64,000 bases of DNA from Amycolatopsis sp. 195334CR. GTDB taxonomy: Bacteria; Actinomycetota; Actinomycetes; Mycobacteriales; Pseudonocardiaceae. This document shows, piece by piece, positions 60,363 through 64,000 of the stretch. The notes under the pieces were generated by a model. That model saw nothing but the letters and a program-made list of their open reading frames with translations, had not been told where the DNA came from and searched no databases. The position numbers and the translations under genes were made by a program. The first letter of the stretch is position 1. Every line of letters starts with the position of its first letter. Where the stretch lies: assembly GCF_017309385.1 (NCBI RefSeq), contig NZ_JAFJMJ010000001.1, positions 4,030,001-4,094,000 on the forward strand. The letters run 5' to 3'.

Positions 60363-60653
60363 TCAGGCGGCGGCCGAGCCCGGTCCGGGTGCGGCCGACC
60401 CGGAAATCACCCGGAAGCCAATCGCCCGGTAACCCGCGGCAGTCAGCTTCGCGGGCACTCGGCGGCCCGGCGCGCCCGTCGCGGCCGCGGTGAACAGGCC
60501 CCGATGGGCCAGCTCCCGAACGGTGTTCTGGTGGCAGCAGGCGATGCCGTCGACGAACAGATCCGGCTCGCTGCTGCAGGTGGTCTCGGCACGGCCCCGG
60601 CCGACCGCGCGCAGGATCGCGCGGTCCCGATGGCTGAGCTCTTCGAGTGGCAT
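60363..60653 (-). CDS. Small conserved-looking protein of unknown function
   Basis: 96 residues: MPLEELSHRDRAILRAVGRG at the N-terminus, then a segment with three cysteines (ETTCSSEPD, GIACCHQNT), a helix (RELAHRGLFT) and a C-terminal LTAAGYRAIGFRV. The last part resembles the wing of helix-turn-helix proteins. AAGGAG lies 7 bp upstream of ATG 60653 and codon third positions are GC-rich, so it is probably a real gene. It reads toward gltB but is separated from it by 471 bp. Metal or DNA binding is possible but unproven. Confidence 0.65.
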   Translation of the reverse strand: MPLEELSHRDRAILRAVGRGRAETTCSSEPDLFVDGIACCHQNTVRELAHRGLFTAAATGAPGRRVPAKLTAAGYRAIGFRVISGSAAPGPGSAAA

Positions 60654-60827
60654 CTCGAGACTCCTTCCCCGCAATGACAGTGAACCTCGCGGCACCGACA
60701 ATTTCGGACACGGACGACGAAGCGAACGGGTTCACCCCGAAGCGTGTCCGTCCTATTGGGAGTCGCCAACTTGTTCAGCCCGACCTTGCCGGTCGCGGCT
60801 CCCGCTGATCTTGTCTTCAATGGGGTG

Positions 60828-63608
60828 ATGCGGGAGCTGCGGACGGCGTTGCGGGCGGAATTGGGTTCGAGGGTGGCCGTCGACGCGGCGACTCTCGCGT
60901 TGTACAGCACGGATGCGTCGAACTACCGGCACGAACCGGTCGGGGTGGTGTGGCCGCGGTCGGCGGAGGAGACCGAGGAAGTCGTCGCTGCCTGCCGGAC
61001 GGCCGGCGCGCCGATCGTCGCGCGCGGGGGCGGGACGAGCATCGCGGGCAACTCGTGCGGACCGGGCGTGGTGTTGGACTTTTCCCGCTACTGCAACCGG
61101 TTCGGGGAGATCGATCCGGAAAACCGGACAGTGAGGGCGGAACCGGGCGTGGTGCTCGACCGGTTGCAGGCGGCGGCCGCGCCGCACCGACTCCGGTTCG
61201 GCCCGGACCCGTCCACGCACAGCCGGTGCACGCTCGGCGGCATGATCGGCAACAACGCCTGCGGGTCGCACTCGGTGGCTTGGGGGCGGACCGTCGATGC
61301 CGTGCGGAGCATGGACGTCCTCCTCTACGACGGCACGCGGCTGACCGTGGGCCCGGACGTCGGCGTGCCACCGGAGCTGCGGACGCTGGTGCGCGACCAC
61401 CTTTCCCTGCTGCGCACCGAGCTTTCGCCGTGGTCCCGCCGGGTTTCCGGGTACGGGCTGGAGCACCTCCTGCCGGAGAACGGAACGAACCTGGCGAAGG
61501 CGCTCGTCGGCAGCGAGGGCACCTGCGTGACGGTGCTCGGCGCGGAGTTGGCACTGGCCGAGTTGCCCAGGGAACGCGTGCTCGCCGTGCTCGGCTTCGA
61601 GTCGGACATCGCGGCGGCCGACGCGGTGCCGTCGATCCTGCCGTGGTCGCCGCTCACCGTCGAAGGAGTGGACGCGGAACTCGTGTCGCTGCTGGATTCC
61701 TCGCGGGGCACGGATTTGCCGCGCGGCGGGGCGTGGCTGTACGTCGAACTAGGCGCGGACACGCAGCAGCAGGCGCTGGCTCGTGCGCGGGCGCTGACCA
61801 GGGACCTTGCCGCGCAGCTCACCGGGCACGTGGTGCTCACCGAACCGAAGGCGCAGCGGCAGTTGTGGCGCATCCGGGAGGAGGGCGCCGGACTGGCGAC
61901 GCGGCTGGCGGACGGTTCGGAGGCGTGGCCCGGTTGGGAGGACGCTGCGGTTCCGCCGGAACGCCTTGGCGCCTACCTGCGCGAGTTCAAGCAGTTGATG
62001 GCCGAGCACGGTCGCAAGAGCGTGGTGTACGGGCACTACGGCGAGGGCTGCCTGCACATGCGGCTGGACTTCGACATGCTGTCCAGGCCGGGCCTCGCGG
62101 GCTTCCGGAAGTTCCTGGAGGAGGCGGCGGACCTGGTCGCCGCGCACGGCGGCTCGCTCTCCGGTGAGCACGGGGACGGGCAGGCCCGCTCGGAACTGCT
62201 GTCGCGGATGTACAGCCCCGAGATGATCGCGCTGTTCGGTCGGTTCAAGGGAATATTCGATCCGGGCGGCCGGATGAACCCGGGGGTGCTCGTCGAACCC
62301 CGCGCGCTCGACGCCGACATCCGGGTGCGGACGGCGCCGCCGTCGATCGACTCGGTGACCTTCCTCGGGTATCCGGAGGACCGCGGGAGCTTCGGGCAGG
62401 CGGTGCGCCGGTGCGTCGGGGTGGCGAAGTGCCGCAACACCGAGGGCGGCGGGGTGATGTGCCCGAGCTACCGCGCGACCCTCGACGAGAAGCATTCGAC
62501 GCGAGGTCGCGCTCGCCTGCTCGCGGAGATGATCAACGGCGAGGTGATCCGGGACGGCTGGCGGTCCGAGGAGGTGCGGGAGGCGCTGGACCTGTGCCTT
62601 TCGTGCAAGGGGTGCCTGTCGGACTGCCCAGTGGATGTCGACATGGCGACCTACAAGGCGGAGTTCTACTACCAGCACTACCGTCGGCGGCTGCGCCCGG
62701 CAGCGCACTACTCGATGGGCTGGCTGCCGCTCTGGCTGCGCTTCGCCGGACTCGCGCCCCGGCTGGCGAACTCGGTGGTGAAGCGCCCGCGGCTGGCTCG
62801 GTTGCTGAAGCGACTCGGCGGCATCGCGCCGGAACGCGACCTGCCGACGTTCGCGCGTCCGTTCACCAGGACGCCGGTGAGGTCCGGGGCAGGGCGTGGT
62901 GTGGTGCTCTGGCCGGACTCGTTCAACAACTACTTCACCCCGCACGTGCTCGAAGCCGCGGCCGAGGTCCTCACCGCGGCCGGGTACCGGGTCGTGGTCC
63001 CGAGCAAGGAGGTCTGCTGCGGCCTGACCTGGGTGTCGACCGGGCAGCTGGGCGTGGCCCGGAAGGTGCTGCGGCGCACGCTGTCGGTACTCAAGCCCTA
63101 TCTCGACGCCGGGTACCTGGTGGCCGGGGCGGAGCCGAGCTGCACTGCGCTGTTCCGTGGTGACCTCCAGGCGCTGCTGCCGGACGACCCGCTCGCCGCG
63201 GTCCTGAGCTCGCGGACGCGGACACTCGCCGAGCTGGTGGCGGACTCCTCGCTGGAGTTCCGCTCACTGGACGTGCCCGCGGTCAGCCAGGTGCACTGCC
63301 ACCAGCACGCGGTGCTCGGCTTCGACGCCGACGAGCGCGTGCTCGCCGGGGCGGGGGTGCGGAACTCGACCCTGGACTCGGGGTGCTGCGGGCTGGCCGG
63401 GAACTTCGGGTTCGAACGCGGGCACTACGAGGTCTCGGTGGCGTGCGCCGAGGACCGGCTGCTGCCCGCCCTGCGGGAGACGGACGCCGGCACGCTGGTC
63501 ATCTCGGACGGCTTCAGCTGCCGGACGCAGATCGCGCAGGAGTCGGGCCGGGAAGCCGTGCACCTGGCCGAAGTCCTGCGGCGGGCGTTGCCGGAGGAGC
63601 GTGCTTGA
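60828..63608 (+). CDS. FAD-linked oxidase / Fe-S oxidoreductase fusion (D-lactate or 2-hydroxyacid dehydrogenase-like)
   Basis: 926 residues. The N-terminal half is a PCMH-type FAD-binding oxidase (PIVARGGGTSIAGNSCGPGVVLDFSRYCNR ... TLGGMIGNNACGSHSVAWG) with the FAD_oxidase_C domain (HLGEGC-like HYGEGCLHMRLDFDM; SLSGEHGDGQARSELL). Then a dicluster Fe-S segment (CVGVAKC ... CLSCKGCLSDCPVD) and two CCG domains (EVCCGLTW; DSGCCGLAGNFGFERGH) follow. Such fusions oxidise D-lactate, glycolate or other 2-hydroxy acids and pass electrons to the respiratory chain. ATG 60828 (or GTG 60825) is preferred over the open frame from 60744, because alignment with the family starts at MRELRTALRAELG. Confidence 0.9.
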   Translation: MRELRTALRAELGSRVAVDAATLALYSTDASNYRHEPVGVVWPRSAEETEEVVAACRTAGAPIVARGGGTSIAGNSCGPGVVLDFSRYCNRFGEIDPENRTVRAEPGVVLDRLQAAAAPHRLRFGPDPSTHSRCTLGGMIGNNACGSHSVAWGRTVDAVRSMDVLLYDGTRLTVGPDVGVPPELRTLVRDHLSLLRTELSPWSRRVSGYGLEHLLPENGTNLAKALVGSEGTCVTVLGAELALAELPRERVLAVLGFESDIAAADAVPSILPWSPLTVEGVDAELVSLLDSSRGTDLPRGGAWLYVELGADTQQQALARARALTRDLAAQLTGHVVLTEPKAQRQLWRIREEGAGLATRLADGSEAWPGWEDAAVPPERLGAYLREFKQLMAEHGRKSVVYGHYGEGCLHMRLDFDMLSRPGLAGFRKFLEEAADLVAAHGGSLSGEHGDGQARSELLSRMYSPEMIALFGRFKGIFDPGGRMNPGVLVEPRALDADIRVRTAPPSIDSVTFLGYPEDRGSFGQAVRRCVGVAKCRNTEGGGVMCPSYRATLDEKHSTRGRARLLAEMINGEVIRDGWRSEEVREALDLCLSCKGCLSDCPVDVDMATYKAEFYYQHYRRRLRPAAHYSMGWLPLWLRFAGLAPRLANSVVKRPRLARLLKRLGGIAPERDLPTFARPFTRTPVRSGAGRGVVLWPDSFNNYFTPHVLEAAAEVLTAAGYRVVVPSKEVCCGLTWVSTGQLGVARKVLRRTLSVLKPYLDAGYLVAGAEPSCTALFRGDLQALLPDDPLAAVLSSRTRTLAELVADSSLEFRSLDVPAVSQVHCHQHAVLGFDADERVLAGAGVRNSTLDSGCCGLAGNFGFERGHYEVSVACAEDRLLPALRETDAGTLVISDGFSCRTQIAQESGREAVHLAEVLRRALPEERA

Positions 63609-63614
63609 CACCGC

Positions 63615-63765
63615 GCGGCCGAAGCCGCCCTTGGGTCAGCGTCGGAGTCTGAGTCCGGGGCTGCGGCCGGAGCCGCCGGTGGGGCAGCCTTGGAGGCTGC
63701 GGCCGGGGCGGGAGGCTAGGTTGCGCGGTCAGGTCGGGAGGTCAGGTCGGGAGGCCAGGTCGTGC
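63615..63765. repeat. Two degenerate tandem repeat arrays
   Basis: A 48-bp unit starting GCGGCCGRAGCCGCC is present twice (63615-63662, 63663-63710). It is followed by a 13-bp unit GGTCAGGTCGGGA in three copies (63727-63739, 63740-63752, 63753-63765; the last is decayed). They fill the spacer between the convergent oxidase and kinase genes. There is no ORF or clear hairpin. Confidence 0.7.
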
Positions 63766-63769
63766 CTGG

Positions 63770-64000
63770 TCAGGCGCCGAACCAGCGCTGGGCCAGTGCG
63801 TCCAGCGTCGGACGTGCCGGCTCCGGCATGACCTTCAGGTACCAGGGCAGGTTGCTGTAGACGTGCAGCAGCGTGTACGCCAGGCACCGGCGCGCGAAGT
63901 CGGTGTCCAGCTGCTCGGGGGTGTAGCCGTAGGCCAGCAGCAACCGGCGGAAGAACGCCAGGTCACCACCCGCGACGAACACCCCCACCCCGACCAGGTC
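63770..64000 (-). CDS. C-terminal fragment of an APH-family (hygromycin-kinase-like) phosphotransferase
   Basis: 77 codons read in from the right edge; the gene starts outside the window. The visible tail (LLLAYGYTPEQLDTDFARRCLAYTLLHVYSNLPWYLKVMP ... LAQRWFGA) resembles the C-terminal helices of aminoglycoside phosphotransferases of the hygromycin-kinase type, where YSNLPWYL is a recurring motif. The catalytic loop is not in view, so the assignment rests on the tail only. The stop at 63770 is 5 bp from the repeat array. Confidence 0.5.
   Translation of the reverse strand, partial: DLVGVGVFVAGGDLAFFRRLLLAYGYTPEQLDTDFARRCLAYTLLHVYSNLPWYLKVMPEPARPTLDALAQRWFGA

Overview
The window is about 64 kb of very GC-rich DNA with GTG/TTG starts, tightly overlapping genes and a gene set typical of a mycolate-related actinomycete. 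A DprE2-like arabinogalactan enzyme, a DUF222/HNH (13E12-type) gene, a SARP-type regulator, a modular PKS and a hydroxamate siderophore NRPS together suggest Pseudonocardiaceae, most likely Amycolatopsis or a close relative. That assignment is inference; no rRNA or tRNA gene was seen.

Layout. (1) 1-10435, minus strand: the edge of a type I polyketide cluster that continues to the left. The first PKS gene begins with a KSQ-AT-ACP loading module and runs into KS-AT-DH of module 1. Upstream of it in the same operon are a FrsA-like hydrolase, an APH-fold kinase, a type II thioesterase and an acyl-CoA carboxylase beta subunit. (2) 10706-14245: housekeeping and accessory genes (PAC2 protein, alpha/beta hydrolase, DprE2-like reductase, FadR-type GntR regulator). 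(3) 14409-25466: a secretome island with an M23 endopeptidase, sialidase-LamG, S33 tripeptidyl peptidase, two related SH3-domain secreted proteins flanking a SARP/NB-ARC/TPR regulator, and PhoD. A cold-shock protein follows. (4) 25886-27114: a long C-rich spacer with decayed tandem repeats. (5) 27115-50466: a complete iron-regulated siderophore locus. It has a formyltransferase, ornithine N-hydroxylase, a 4581-residue four-module NRPS, MbtH, a substrate-binding lipoprotein, a heterodimeric ABC exporter and two FecCD permeases, with four IdeR/DtxR-like iron boxes in the three control regions. (6) 50475-64000: DUF11 protein, DUF222-HNH, SDR, gltD/gltB, a small unknown protein, a large FAD/Fe-S oxidoreductase and the tail of an APH-like kinase.

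How the parts work together. In the siderophore locus, ornithine is N5-hydroxylated and probably N5-formylated. The NRPS then assembles a tetrapeptide. Codes read from its adenylation domains indicate Ser at module 2 and N5-hydroxyornithine at module 3; modules 1 and 4 have related codes, and module 1 carries an embedded N-methyltransferase. There is no thioesterase domain, and the chain ends in a condensation-like domain whose catalytic histidines are replaced by tyrosines. Export probably uses the two ABC half-transporters, and uptake uses the lipoprotein plus two permeases with an ATPase encoded elsewhere.

The most interesting signals are three. First, a matching pair of direct heptamer repeats with 11-bp periodicity lies in front of both SH3-protein genes that flank the SARP regulator, suggesting a small self-contained regulon. 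Second, the ABC exporter has exactly complementary loss of motifs, so the dimer would keep one consensus ATP site. Third, decayed tandem repeats recur in intergenic spacers, at gene 3' ends and inside megasynthase linkers, including a 24-bp-period expansion inside adenylation domain 4.
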